From positions 1-64,000 of the forward strand of contig DAHVLJ010000008.1 of NCBI GenBank assembly GCA_027320425.1: a stretch of DNA of 64,000 nucleotides. The letters are read 5' to 3'. This DNA is from Nitrososphaerota archaeon. GTDB lineage: Archaea > Thermoproteota > Nitrososphaeria > Nitrososphaerales > Gagatemarchaeaceae. The position numbers were made by a program, and so were the translations under genes. The notes beneath the pieces were generated by a model, which saw only the letters and a program-made list of their open reading frames with translations, ran no database searches and was not told where the DNA came from. Below are positions 1 through 7,183 of the stretch, piece by piece (the stretch's first letter is position 1; each line of letters begins with the position of its first letter).

Positions 1-2
1 GG

Positions 3-194
3 GTCTACCTTAAGCTGGCAGACAAGTTCGAGAAGGAGTTCGTGTCACAAGGGAAATACGAAGACAGGACCATCGAGGATGACCTCAGGATAGGGTGGAG
101 GCTTCTCAGCGCCCTGCCGCAGGGAGACCTGAAGAGGGTCAAGAAGGACTTCATCGACATGTATTACAAGCCCCAGGCGGCATCGCCGTCCTGA
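3..194 (+). CDS. atpB: A-type ATP synthase subunit B, C-terminal fragment (5' end outside window)
   Basis: The open frame enters at the window edge and ends with TGA at 192-194, giving the last 63 residues. Phrases such as KLADKFEKEF, IGWRLLSALP and LKRVKKDFIDMYY match the C-terminal helical domain of archaeal A-ATPase subunit B, the non-catalytic nucleotide-binding partner of subunit A in the A1 head. The following genes (D, H, a, c) confirm the operon. Subunits A, C, E and F would be expected upstream, outside the window. Confidence 0.88.
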   Translation, partial: VYLKLADKFEKEFVSQGKYEDRTIEDDLRIGWRLLSALPQGDLKRVKKDFIDMYYKPQAASPS

Positions 195-246
195 CGTGAC
201 CAGGTGAAACCTCACGTCCTCGCGAGACTCGGTCAAGCCTACCAGG

Positions 247-852
247 ATGGAGCTCCTGAGGCTGAAATCGAGGATCCGCCTAGCTAACAAAGGGCTCAGT
301 CTCCTCAAGCGGAAACAAGCGGCGCTCATCGTCGAGTTCTTCAAAATCAACAGGAAGGCGCTAGACCTTCGGAAGAAGCTCAAGCAGACCATGGACAAGA
401 GCTACAATTCGCTCAAGGTGGCGGAAATGTATCACGGGCGGATGAGCATCGAAAGCGTCGCATACAGGGCGACCAGGATCCAGGGACTGTCCATCACGAC
501 GAGGAACGTTATGGGGGTCCGCATCCCCGAGATAGAGGGGAGGGACGAGAAGTACAGGACCATGAACGAGCAGTACGCGCTCGTGGGCCTGTCGGTGAAG
601 ATGGAGAGTGCGATGGACAACTTCTCGGAAGCGCTTCGCATCGCGCTCGATATCGCCGAGATTGAGAACACCCTCAGGAAGATACTAGCCGAGGTCGAAA
701 AGACGAAGAGGCGGGTGAACTCCATCGAGAACGTCCTGATTCCTCGACTGAAGGGGCAGGCGAAGTACATCTCAATGAGGTTCGACGAGATGGAAAGGGA
801 GAACTTCGTCACCCTGAAGACCGTCAAGGCGAAGCTGTCTGCCGAATCTTGA
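247..852 (+). CDS. atpD: A-type ATP synthase subunit D (central stalk)
   Basis: 201 residues, alpha-helical coiled-coil protein that forms the rotating central stalk of the A1 sector. The N-terminal pattern MELLRLKSRIRLANKGLSLL and the C-terminal RRVNSIENVLIPRL block are the family signatures. The ATG at 247 is the first usable start, but the codons just upstream in the same frame (232-246) read V-K-P-T-R, which is the conserved N-terminus of this family; an in-frame TGA at 205-207 separates them from a GTG at 196. The true start is therefore uncertain (see findings). The TGA stop overlaps the TTG of the next small gene by 4 nt (TTGA). Confidence 0.93.
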   Translation: MELLRLKSRIRLANKGLSLLKRKQAALIVEFFKINRKALDLRKKLKQTMDKSYNSLKVAEMYHGRMSIESVAYRATRIQGLSITTRNVMGVRIPEIEGRDEKYRTMNEQYALVGLSVKMESAMDNFSEALRIALDIAEIENTLRKILAEVEKTKRRVNSIENVLIPRLKGQAKYISMRFDEMERENFVTLKTVKAKLSAES

Positions 853-974
853 AAAGCAGAGGACAGAGCTCACGCAAAGCATGGCTGGTGAGGAACTTCT
901 GGCTGCTCACCATGATGGTCAACCTCGTCCTGCTGCTGGTCCTTCTCATGCTCCTCATCGTCCTGCTAAGGTGA
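849..974 (+). CDS. 41-aa basic single-helix membrane protein within the ATPase operon
   Basis: A short frame starting with TTG at 849, which overlaps the subunit D stop as TTGA, and ending with TGA at 972-974. It encodes a basic N-terminus (MKSRGQSSRKAW) followed by one long hydrophobic helix rich in Leu, Val and Met, ending in Arg. The 4-nt overlap suggests translational coupling to atpD, and the position between D and H in an ATPase operon suggests a small accessory or assembly protein of the membrane sector. I do not recognise a family. The call rests on the start overlap, the membrane-helix composition and the lack of any competing gene. Confidence 0.6.
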   Translation: MKSRGQSSRKAWLVRNFWLLTMMVNLVLLLVLLMLLIVLLR

Positions 975-1017
975 CGCCCCTAAAGCTAATATTCCCATAA
1001 GGGACGGCCACGAAAAG

Positions 1018-1353
1018 ATGCCCGAAGTCGCCCAGCCCGGGGCCGATCAGGCTGCAGTCATCGAGAAGGTGAAGATAGCCGAGACCGACGCGAAGTCAAG
1101 GGTGACCGAGGCTACTTCTCGGGCGGAGAAGATCAAGTCGGACGCCGTCGCCGAGGCACAGAAGATCCTGAAGGACGCCGAATCCGCGGGCACAAGTGCG
1201 AAGTCTAAGATCGTGCAGGCAGGGAGGGCAGAAATCGAGAAGGAAGTGGCGTCGATAGCAAGAGAGGCGTCCGAAGGCGCCGAGAAGATCAGGCGCCAGA
1301 AGGAGAAGAAGGTGGCAGTGAAGGAGATAATCGAGTCCGTCCTGGGTTCCTAG
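1018..1353 (+). CDS. atpH: A-type ATP synthase subunit H-like (peripheral stalk coiled coil)
   Basis: 111 residues, almost entirely charged helix rich in Ala, Glu and Lys, as expected for AhaH/subunit H that pairs with subunit E in the peripheral stalk. The middle block AEKIKSDAVAEAQKILKDAE and the C-terminal EKKVAVKEIIESVL are typical of the family. It lies between the small membrane gene and subunit a, which is the usual neighbourhood. An AT-rich stretch near 985-995 may be its own weak promoter. The sequence is low in distinctive motifs, so the assignment leans on context. Confidence 0.8.
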   Translation: MPEVAQPGADQAAVIEKVKIAETDAKSRVTEATSRAEKIKSDAVAEAQKILKDAESAGTSAKSKIVQAGRAEIEKEVASIAREASEGAEKIRRQKEKKVAVKEIIESVLGS

Positions 1354-1365
1354 GAGGGCCCAGGG

Positions 1366-3303
1366 ATGCTCACCCCAGTTCAGATGGATAGGGTAAGGAT
1401 AATCGCCCTCAGGGAGGACATTTCGCAGATCCTCCATTCTCTACACGAGGCAGGCGTCATGCAGCTTGAACAGGTGGAGAGGAGCCCGTCAGAAGGTTTC
1501 GGGGAACCCACCCCGCCCGAACTGCAGCGCAGGGTGGCGGACGAGGCGTTCAGGTTCGAAGGTCTCGTGGCCGCGCTCCCGCCCGTCACGGTCGATGGTC
1601 AGCGTCACTTCGAGGGCATAAACGACGTCCTCGCACAGGCAGAAGCGCTAACGATCGACGGCGAAGTCAAGGGTCTGAAGACCGAACTGGAGTCAGTCGA
1701 CGTCAGGCTCGCGAGAAACAAGGTCTTCCTGCAAACCCTGGGGAGGATCGCTTCCTTCAGGAAGGACCTTTCGATCTTGACGGCATCGAGCCTCGTCTCT
1801 GGATTCTACGCTATTCCGGAGGACGGGTTCTCCTCTTTCAAGGAAGAGATGCGCACCATCGCCGGCGACGCGATTGTCGAAAGCTATCACTCTGCGGAAG
1901 GGGACGTCACTGCGCTCGTGGCGATCCCGAAGTCGGCCGAAGAGCAGGCGAAACCCATCTTCGAGAAGTACAAGGCATTGAAGGCCGACCTGCCATACAA
2001 TCTGGGGACCCCTGCAGAGGCCAAGGCGAAGCTTGAGTCTGAGGACGCGGATCTGTCTCGGACGAAAGCCAAGGCGGAAGAGGGGCTCAGGGCGATATCG
2101 CGTGAGCACTACGGCGCAATCCTAGCGATAAGGGAAGCGCTCGCTATCGAGGGGCAGAGGCACGAGGCTATCGGTAAGTTGGCCCAGAGCGACAGGACGG
2201 TCCTCCTCGAGGGCTGGGTACCTCGCCCCAATGTCCCTGCATTGGAAAAGGAACTTTCAAGCGCAGCCGCTGGCAGGGTGGTCATCGTCGGAGTGAAGGG
2301 CGATTCCGAAGAAGCGCCTACCCTGATGCAGAACAGCAGCAGGATCAAGCCCTTCGAGTTCCTTGTCAGATTCTTCTCCCTCCCCAAGAGCGGTGAAATC
2401 GACCCTACCATGACCTTCTCCATAGTCTTCCCTATCTTCTTCGGGCTGATGGTCGGGGACGTAGGCTACGGCCTCGTCATCCTTCTGCTCGGGTTCTATT
2501 TCACGAGGATCGGGAGCGGCAAGACTAGCGCCAGGGCGCTCCCCCGGGCGATACGTTCCTTTGGTAGGGGGATGATGGGGAAAAGGACCCTGGGAACAAT
2601 AGGGACGATAATGATGATCGGAGGGGTCTCGGCGATGGTCTTCGGGGCCCTGTTCAACGAATACTTCGGAGCCGCGCTCCCATGGTACGGGGCTGCGCTG
2701 AACGTGGTCGGCCAGCTTCCTATCTTGCTGGTCATCACGATATTCATCGGACTGGGCCACATCACCCTCGGTTACATCTTCGGAATCTACCTTGGGGTCA
2801 AGACGGGGCACCTCAAGCATGCGATAGGGAAGATAGGCTGGCTTGGCTTCATGTGGAGCGGAACGGTGGGTCTGGTCGACTTCTTCGACAGGGGGCTCTT
2901 CCCGTCTCCCATCATTGCAGCATATGCGAGCATAGCGGCGCTCATAGGCTCGGCCGTCGTCGTCGCGGTCAGCGAGGGTCCAAGGTTCGCCATGGAGATT
3001 CCCACTCTCATGAGCCATGTCATGTCATATGCGAGGATTCTGGGGGTCCTTCTTGCTTCGGTCTTGCTCGCTTCGATCGTTGACACGAGCCTAGGGGCGA
3101 GCGTCGGCCGGGCGCCCATCACCGCGACGATCTTCGTCGCTGTCATAGCCATCATGGTCCACCTCCTGAACATCGTTCTTGGGATCTTCGAGCCGTCGAT
3201 CCAGGGGGTCAGGCTCCATTACGTCGAGTTCTACACCAAGTTCTTCGAGGGGAACGGCAAGCCGTTCTCTCCGTTCGCCGTGCGAAAGAAGTACACGAAG
3301 TAG
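1366..3303 (+). CDS. atpI: A-type ATP synthase subunit a (subunit I)
   Basis: 645 residues, the usual size for the archaeal a subunit. The first ~340 residues are soluble and helical (peripheral-stalk contact); residues ~345-625 hold seven or eight membrane helices. The stretch MSYARILGVLLASVLLA carries the conserved Arg (about residue 556) that faces the c-ring acidic residue during ion transfer. The gene starts 12 nt after the H stop. Together with subunit c it forms the membrane motor; direction (synthesis or hydrolysis) and coupling ion cannot be read from this gene. Confidence 0.95.
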   Translation: MLTPVQMDRVRIIALREDISQILHSLHEAGVMQLEQVERSPSEGFGEPTPPELQRRVADEAFRFEGLVAALPPVTVDGQRHFEGINDVLAQAEALTIDGEVKGLKTELESVDVRLARNKVFLQTLGRIASFRKDLSILTASSLVSGFYAIPEDGFSSFKEEMRTIAGDAIVESYHSAEGDVTALVAIPKSAEEQAKPIFEKYKALKADLPYNLGTPAEAKAKLESEDADLSRTKAKAEEGLRAISREHYGAILAIREALAIEGQRHEAIGKLAQSDRTVLLEGWVPRPNVPALEKELSSAAAGRVVIVGVKGDSEEAPTLMQNSSRIKPFEFLVRFFSLPKSGEIDPTMTFSIVFPIFFGLMVGDVGYGLVILLLGFYFTRIGSGKTSARALPRAIRSFGRGMMGKRTLGTIGTIMMIGGVSAMVFGALFNEYFGAALPWYGAALNVVGQLPILLVITIFIGLGHITLGYIFGIYLGVKTGHLKHAIGKIGWLGFMWSGTVGLVDFFDRGLFPSPIIAAYASIAALIGSAVVVAVSEGPRFAMEIPTLMSHVMSYARILGVLLASVLLASIVDTSLGASVGRAPITATIFVAVIAIMVHLLNIVLGIFEPSIQGVRLHYVEFYTKFFEGNGKPFSPFAVRKKYTK

Positions 3304-3391
3304 CTCCGTGGGCCGCCGGACGACCGACGGCAGAATTCATCCGAGTAACAGTTAAAAGTCCCTCAGAGTCGAGCCGCCTTCGAGTTCGCAA

Positions 3392-3634
3392 ATGGCTTTC
3401 ACAATGGACCTCCCCACGGCCTTGACATTCATCGCCGCTGCGATTGCGATGGCGGGCGGGCTCATCGCCACTGGCATTGCCCAGTCGGGCATCGGCGCGG
3501 CAGGCATGGGCGTAGTCGCCGAGAAGCCGGAGAGGACTGGGACCGTCCTCTTCTTCCTTGTGATCCCGGAGACGCTCTTCATATTCGGCTTCGTCGTAGC
3601 GCTGATTATGATGCTGCAGATACTCCATCCGTAG
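3392..3634 (+). CDS. atpK: A-type ATP synthase subunit c (subunit K, proteolipid)
   Basis: 80 residues with two membrane helices and a short polar loop (AEKPERTGT). Glu60 in VIPETLFIF is the ion-binding carboxylate of the second helix. Glycine-rich packing motifs in helix 1 (GIAQSGIGAAGMG) are typical. The single hairpin means a standard, not duplicated, proteolipid. A box A (GTTAAAAGT, ~3350-3358) precedes it by about 34 nt, so the highly needed ring subunit probably has its own promoter in addition to operon readthrough. No typical sodium-site signature is evident to me. Confidence 0.94.
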   Translation: MAFTMDLPTALTFIAAAIAMAGGLIATGIAQSGIGAAGMGVVAEKPERTGTVLFFLVIPETLFIFGFVVALIMMLQILHP

Positions 3635-3730
3635 CGGAACAACCTCTTCATCCGCCGGCTGAGTCCGACATTCAGATACGCTAGAATGGCGCGGCGACAT
3701 CTGTTGCCCGGGAGAGCCGGCGTTCCGGAG

Positions 3731-4570
3731 TCAGTACTGTCGAAGAATCGAGAAGTCCGATAGGTCAGACAGGAGCAGCGTAGCCTCGTTGCGGGGCAGG
3801 TTCATCAGCATGCGTTTCGCTTCTTCAGCATACGACTGCGCCTGAGCGGTCATCTTCCCGACGACTTCGCTCTCGCTATGGGTCTTCAGAAGGCCGACCG
3901 ACACCTTGTCCTTGGACCTCCAGTCGAGCAGATCGTCCTTCAGCTGATACGCGATCCCCATGCACCTGCCATATTCGGCGAGCGCCTTCACCTCCTTTTC
4001 GGTGCCGCCCCCGATCATCGCTCCCAGTTTCGCAGATGTCTCAAAGAGCGAGGCGGTCTTTTCACTCACGATCCTGAGATACTCGTCCCAGGTCAGCTTG
4101 TAGATTTCGGGGTCTATTGTGAGCTCTGAGTATTCCCCCTCGGACATCTGCATCGCAGCGTTGCTGATTTCCTCAGAGATCCTCTTGTCGTCGTACCTTG
4201 CGGCGATCGCCAGGATCATGGCGAAGACGAAATCCGCGCTGAGAAGCGAAGCGCTGTACCCGTACTTCAGGTGGAACGGGACCCTCCCCCTTCTTAGTTT
4301 CTCTCCGTCGATGACGTCGTCATGTATTATAGATTCGGTGTGAAGCAACTCCACTGCGACTGCCGCTCCAAGGACCGAGTCGTCCTTGCTTCCGACGGCT
4401 TCCGCGGAGGCCATCAGCATCACAGGGCGGACCCGCTTTCCCCCTTCCGTCATGTACACCAACGGGTCGTGGAACCTAGAGTGGTTGTACAGCTTGAGTT
4501 CGCGCGAAAGGGCGGCGTCAACTCTCTTGGAGTAGGACTTCATCCTTTCCTCTAGCGCCTCCAGCGTCAT
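3731..4570 (-). CDS. Polyprenyl/geranylgeranyl diphosphate synthase
   Basis: Trans-prenyltransferase that condenses isopentenyl diphosphate with allylic diphosphates to make the C20-C25 chains of archaeal ether lipids. Seen: GGKRVRP, the first Asp-rich motif HDDVID followed by GEKLRRG, and the second Asp-rich motif YQLKDDLLDW. The frame is open up to TTG 4612, but the shared box A at 4626-4633 would start transcription near 4603, downstream of that TTG, so I place the start at ATG 4570 (279 residues); TTG 4588 is another option. Chain length cannot be set by eye. Divergent from the unknown gene at 4659. Confidence 0.92.
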   Translation of the reverse strand: MTLEALEERMKSYSKRVDAALSRELKLYNHSRFHDPLVYMTEGGKRVRPVMLMASAEAVGSKDDSVLGAAVAVELLHTESIIHDDVIDGEKLRRGRVPFHLKYGYSASLLSADFVFAMILAIAARYDDKRISEEISNAAMQMSEGEYSELTIDPEIYKLTWDEYLRIVSEKTASLFETSAKLGAMIGGGTEKEVKALAEYGRCMGIAYQLKDDLLDWRSKDKVSVGLLKTHSESEVVGKMTAQAQSYAEEAKRMLMNLPRNEATLLLSDLSDFSILRQY

Positions 4571-4625
4571 CGCCCTGTCTTCCGCCAACCTCTCCCCCTC
4601 CTCCTGAACCAAGTTTCTCTGGTTC

Positions 4626-4633
4626 TTATTTAA
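4626..4633. promoter_or_regulatory. Shared divergent box A (TTATTTAA)
   Basis: Near-palindromic AT-rich TATA-like element in the 4571-4658 intergenic region. It sits ~26 nt before the ATG at 4659 on the plus strand (leaderless spacing) and correctly spaced for the prenyl synthase on the minus strand, so one element may serve both directions. Confidence 0.55.
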
Positions 4634-4658
4634 TGAGTTCTCCTAAACGCTGAGGCAT

Positions 4659-5360
4659 ATGCTCGCTTTCAGGGTGCATCGGCTAGAACTCGCGGGCAGG
4701 CACCGGATACTGATGCCAAAGCTCAACAAGGGGCAGATGTCGCTCCTTGCAAGGCGCTTCGATTCCGAGGGGTTCAGGGTGGAATCGGGCCCGGTGTTGA
4801 GTGCGAGGAAGGCTTCGCACGCGATCTACGTCGACCCTGCCGGTCTGTGCTGGGGGTCGCCAGACCCTTCCGACTATCTGCTGCCCTCCATCCCTGAAGT
4901 CCTCAGCTGCGAGAAGGAGAAGGCCTCACTGGACGAGCTCCTGTCGAAGTACTTCGTTTTTTCATACTGGAGGGCAGAGCATGCTGTCAGAGTCTGCTCC
5001 CGCCTGGAGTCTCTAGGAACGTGGGACGCTTTGAGAGCATCTGGCGGCTGTGGGCTAGCTCCTGACGAACGTCTAATGGCCACGGCTCTCCTTCAAGGGT
5101 CTGCGGGGCAATGCAGGCTCGTTACCGACTTCGTCGCCGACGAGTCAAGCGCACTGCTGGTGGGAAGGCGGACGTACTATGACTCGAGGTTGCCTGTTAG
5201 AGAGGCGTCTGAGACGCTCCGAGAAATGGACGGGGTCGGATCAAGGAACGCATACATCCCTCGAAACGGAGTGCTCTCCATGACCGACGCATGTCGTAAG
5301 GAGACCCTTGCGAAAGCTTCCGAGGCCCTGGGAGAATGGTGCTCCTTTGAGACTTCGTAG
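4659..5360 (+). CDS. Hypothetical protein (233 aa), upstream of tRNA-Glu
   Basis: I do not recognise this protein. It has no signal peptide and no clear membrane helix. It contains several Cys residues (for example in LCWGS, SGGCGLA and QCRLV) and Trp/Tyr-rich segments such as YFVFSYWRAEHAVRVC. The ATG at 4659 lies ~26 nt after the shared box A, in line with a leaderless start. It ends 40 nt before the intron-bearing tRNA-Glu. The start and codon use look like a normal chromosomal gene. A role in lipid or tRNA metabolism would only be guilt by association. Confidence 0.7.
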   Translation: MLAFRVHRLELAGRHRILMPKLNKGQMSLLARRFDSEGFRVESGPVLSARKASHAIYVDPAGLCWGSPDPSDYLLPSIPEVLSCEKEKASLDELLSKYFVFSYWRAEHAVRVCSRLESLGTWDALRASGGCGLAPDERLMATALLQGSAGQCRLVTDFVADESSALLVGRRTYYDSRLPVREASETLREMDGVGSRNAYIPRNGVLSMTDACRKETLAKASEALGEWCSFETS

Positions 5361-5414
5361 CGGGAAAGCTCTAATGGGCGACCGGACTGGCCCTGCTCAG
5401 CCCCGGTAGTATAG

Positions 5415-5433
5415 GGCCCATGAGGGCGTATAG
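5415..5433 (+). other. Intron in the D-arm of tRNA-Glu (19 nt)
   Basis: The insert GGCCCATGAGGGCGTATAG interrupts the D-loop after about position 15. It can form an archaeal bulge-helix-bulge: internal hairpin GCCC-ATGA-GGGC (5416-5427), central 4-bp helix GTAT (5409-5412) with GTAT (5428-5431), and 3-nt bulges AGG and AGC. Cutting after the second base of each bulge excises exactly these 19 nt. The GTATAG direct repeat around it makes other phases possible, but only this phase gives a central helix. Confidence 0.75.
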
Positions 5434-5475
5434 CCCGGTCAAGTATGCTGGCCTTTCGAGTCGGCGACCCGGGTT

Positions 5476-5493
5476 CGAATCCCGGCCGGGGCA
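5476..5493 (+). repeat. attL-like site: 3' end of tRNA-Glu
   Basis: CGAATCCCGGCCGGGGCA, the end of the T-loop, T-stem and acceptor strand of the tRNA, occurs again exactly at 6506-6523 in the same orientation. This is the standard footprint of tyrosine-recombinase integration into a tRNA 3' end. Confidence 0.8.
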
Positions 5494-5589
5494 ATCTTGC
5501 ACATATGCAGCAGCTCAGGTCGTAGCCAGGGACCTCTTCCGCCTCCGAGTAGCAGGGTTGGGGAGAGTATCTGTGGCTGGCAGCCGATC

Positions 5590-6036
5590 TCAATTGGTCA
5601 CGTCAGCAGTGACAGTGGGTGAGAGGGCTGTCTTCCCATCCAACCCGAACAAAGTCAGCGTGACCTCGAAGCTGTTGCCACTGGCAGGATGTCCAATGAT
5701 GTAACACACAGATGGTCCCCGATAGCCCACGGTGCAACTGGCCGTGGCAAGAGAATTCTGCACCCCGCCCACCATGGTCACATTCTGCCCTGTGGTTGCA
5801 TTGCGGAGCCATGCAACCGCAACGACTGTTATATTGGAGCCGAGGTGATCAACCAACGTTGCGTTGATGCAGAACGACTGGATAGAGCAGCCCTTTGGGG
5901 GTTCGAGGAATGTCACCGGATACTGGGCGTTGGTCGTAGTGACCGTACGTTCATTGGTGGTACCAATCAGATATCCTCCCCCAACGCTGACCAAGACGAT
6001 GAAGGCAAGAATGAAGGCTACCGCTTCTCGCTTCAC
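5590..6036 (-). CDS. Secreted or membrane-anchored hypothetical protein in the tRNA-borne element
   Basis: 148 residues starting at GTG 6036, with AAGGAG a few bases upstream as a rare clear ribosome-binding site. Residues ~6-25 form a single hydrophobic signal or anchor helix (VAFILAFIVLVSVGGGYLIG). The rest is an extracellular beta-rich domain with Thr/Asn-rich sequence, several N-glycosylation sequons and four Cys residues (GCSIQSFC, ASCTVG, SVCYI) that could form disulfides. I recognise no family. It is the largest gene inside the element and could be a surface or exclusion protein, but that is inference. Confidence 0.65.
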   Translation of the reverse strand: MKREAVAFILAFIVLVSVGGGYLIGTTNERTVTTTNAQYPVTFLEPPKGCSIQSFCINATLVDHLGSNITVVAVAWLRNATTGQNVTMVGGVQNSLATASCTVGYRGPSVCYIIGHPASGNSFEVTLTLFGLDGKTALSPTVTADVTN

Positions 6037-6137
6037 ACTTCTCCTTGGTCCCTGAGGTTGAATTTACGTCTACAGGTTAGAACAATTCAGCGGCTTGGGT
6101 GTGCCCCAGCATCCTTGTGGATGCAAGCCTCCACACC

Positions 6138-6257
6138 TCACTTCGTGCTGGCCTTCGCCAGTCTAGGAAGCTCCGCCGCGGTCGCCAGCGTCGCATCCTC
6201 GGTCATGGCCGCGATAAGGTCGAGCTCGGCCTTCTTTCGCTTCGGGAGTTCCTTCAA
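6138..6257 (-). CDS. 39-aa basic protein, second gene of the element's small operon
   Basis: TTG start at 6257 overlaps the stop of the preceding small gene as TTGA; TGA stop at 6138-6140. The product begins MKELPKRKKAELDLIAAM and continues as an Ala/Leu/Thr-rich helix ending KASTK. It is short, charged and likely helical. The overlap with its neighbour and the sensible helical composition support it as a gene. No family recognised. Confidence 0.45.
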   Translation of the reverse strand: MKELPKRKKAELDLIAAMTEDATLATAAELPRLAKASTK

Positions 6258-6433
6258 CCGGATCCTCTTCTCAATCTCTCTTCAGCCCGTTTATACCTTT
6301 CCGTGAGTTCTCGGTAAAGATAGGACGCCTCCATCGAACTGCTGAACAGGATTTGGATGACGTTCCCTACCCTCACGAGTCTGATCGAGGTCGTGCCGAT
6401 GTCGAACTGGCTTGCCTCGACATCCTCAGTCAA
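6254..6433 (-). CDS. 59-aa small protein, leaderless, in the tRNA-borne element
   Basis: TTG at 6433, stop at 6254-6256. The product reads MTEDVEASQFDIGTTSIRLV, then a hydrophobic strand (VIQILFSSS) and an amphipathic helix ASYLYRELTERYKRAEERL. A box A (ATTTAA at 6456-6461) lies 23-28 nt before the start, the spacing used by other leaderless genes here. The amphipathic C-terminal helix could mediate DNA or protein contacts. Not recognised as a named family. Confidence 0.55.
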   Translation of the reverse strand: MTEDVEASQFDIGTTSIRLVRVGNVIQILFSSSMEASYLYRELTERYKRAEERLRRGSG

Positions 6434-6455
6434 TACTCAACCAGGCAGTTGGCCA

Positions 6456-6461
6456 ATTTAA
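6456..6461 (-). promoter_or_regulatory. Box A of the element's small operon
   Basis: TTAAAT on the minus strand, 23-28 nt before TTG 6433, fits a leaderless promoter for the two small genes at 6254-6433 and 6138-6257. Confidence 0.5.
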
Positions 6462-6505
6462 CCCCCCAATACGCCAGAAAGTACCTGAGCACCCATATGG
6501 GTGCA

Positions 6506-6523
6506 CGAATCCCGGCCGGGGCA
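6506..6523 (+). repeat. attR-like copy of the tRNA-Glu 3' end
   Basis: Exact 18-bp copy of 5476-5493 with no tRNA body in front of it, so it is not a functional tRNA. It marks the distal boundary of the integrated DNA. Confidence 0.8.
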
Positions 6524-6628
6524 TATCTTTCGAGAAGAGGCAGTGGTATCGATTTGTGGTCTCTGTTCCGGCGGAGCGACCTCCTGGTTGAGTTTAAAGG
6601 TAGGGCAGCTTTGACAAGCTCGGCTCCT

Positions 6629-7003
6629 GTGGACCTCGGTCGCTTCTCAGTCTGCTTGGCGGTCAAGAACCTGGAAGCATCGAAGGCCTTCTATGAAAAA
6701 CTCGGATTCACCGCCTCTTCCCCTGACCCCTCTCACAAGAACTGGCTGGTCATGAAAAGCGGCGACACCGAGATAGGGATCTTCGAAGGGATTTTTGACA
6801 AAAACACCCTCTGTTTCAACCCCGGCGGGGCCTTGGGAAAGCCCACGGCTGTTTTCACCGACGTACGTGAGATACACCGACAGCTGAAGGCGAAGGGAGT
6901 GGTCACAAAGGGAGAAGGCGGCTTGGATTCAAAGAGCGGTCCCGGTGGGTTCGTAGTTACCGACCCCGATGGCAACGACATCCTGTTCGATCAGCACGTA
7001 TAG
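6629..7003 (+). CDS. VOC/glyoxalase-family protein
   Basis: 124 residues with the vicinal-oxygen-chelate fold: N-terminal strand FSVCLAVKNLEASKAFYEKLGF, a central IGIFEG strand, and a C-terminal FVVTDPDGNDILFDQH end that supplies the usual metal-ligand region. The frame is open further upstream to 6353, but that stretch crosses the att repeat and does not look like VOC sequence. A box A (TTTAAA, 6593-6598) points to transcription starting near 6622, so I choose GTG 6629. Substrate cannot be inferred; glyoxalase, dioxygenase and resistance proteins share this fold. Confidence 0.82.
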   Translation: MDLGRFSVCLAVKNLEASKAFYEKLGFTASSPDPSHKNWLVMKSGDTEIGIFEGIFDKNTLCFNPGGALGKPTAVFTDVREIHRQLKAKGVVTKGEGGLDSKSGPGGFVVTDPDGNDILFDQHV

Positions 7004-7183
7004 ACGGCCTACATCACCCAGTCGTCAGCGGGGCTGTGGTCGACCATCTGCGCACCCATCTCTGTTGCGCATGAACAGGCCTACGTTGCGTTTTTCTGTG
7101 GCGGCCGACCATGCTTTTGAAAATCGCAAGGCAGTTTCTTATATCGGCATAAACGGGCAGGCGAACTCCCCGAGGATTCTGAC

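Larger units (their letters stand above)
5400..5493 (+). tRNA. tRNA-Glu (UUC) with a 19-nt D-arm intron
   Basis: Acceptor stem GCCCCGG/CCGGGGC, discriminator A5493, T-arm CCGGG-TTCGAAT-CCCGG, anticodon stem CTGGC/GTCGG with loop CTTTCGA, anticodon TTC (Glu). No CCA is encoded. The gene is 94 nt; removing 5415-5433 leaves a normal 75-nt tRNA with D-stem GTAT/GTAT. Its last 18 nt (5476-5493) recur exactly at 6506-6523, marking it as an integration site. Confidence 0.93.
5494..6523. mobile_element. Small integrated element / remnant bounded by tRNA-Glu 3'-end repeats (~1.03 kb)
   Basis: The DNA between the tRNA-Glu gene and the second 18-bp copy is 1,012 bp. It contains, on the minus strand, a secreted-type protein (5590-6036) and two overlapping small genes (6254-6433 and 6138-6257). 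No integrase is present, so this is either a decayed element or a minimal element mobilised in trans. The remaining non-coding parts are 5494-5589, 6037-6137 and 6434-6505; the last holds the box A of the small-gene pair. Confidence 0.7.

Noticed and set aside
2257-3018. 253-aa minus-strand frame inside the ATPase a-subunit gene
   Set aside because: Antisense shadow of a strongly conserved gene; composition is charged and Arg/Asp-rich as expected for the opposite strand.
6353-6628. Long upstream extension of the VOC gene
   Set aside because: It runs through the attR repeat and lies before the box A at 6593-6598; the sequence does not resemble a VOC protein.
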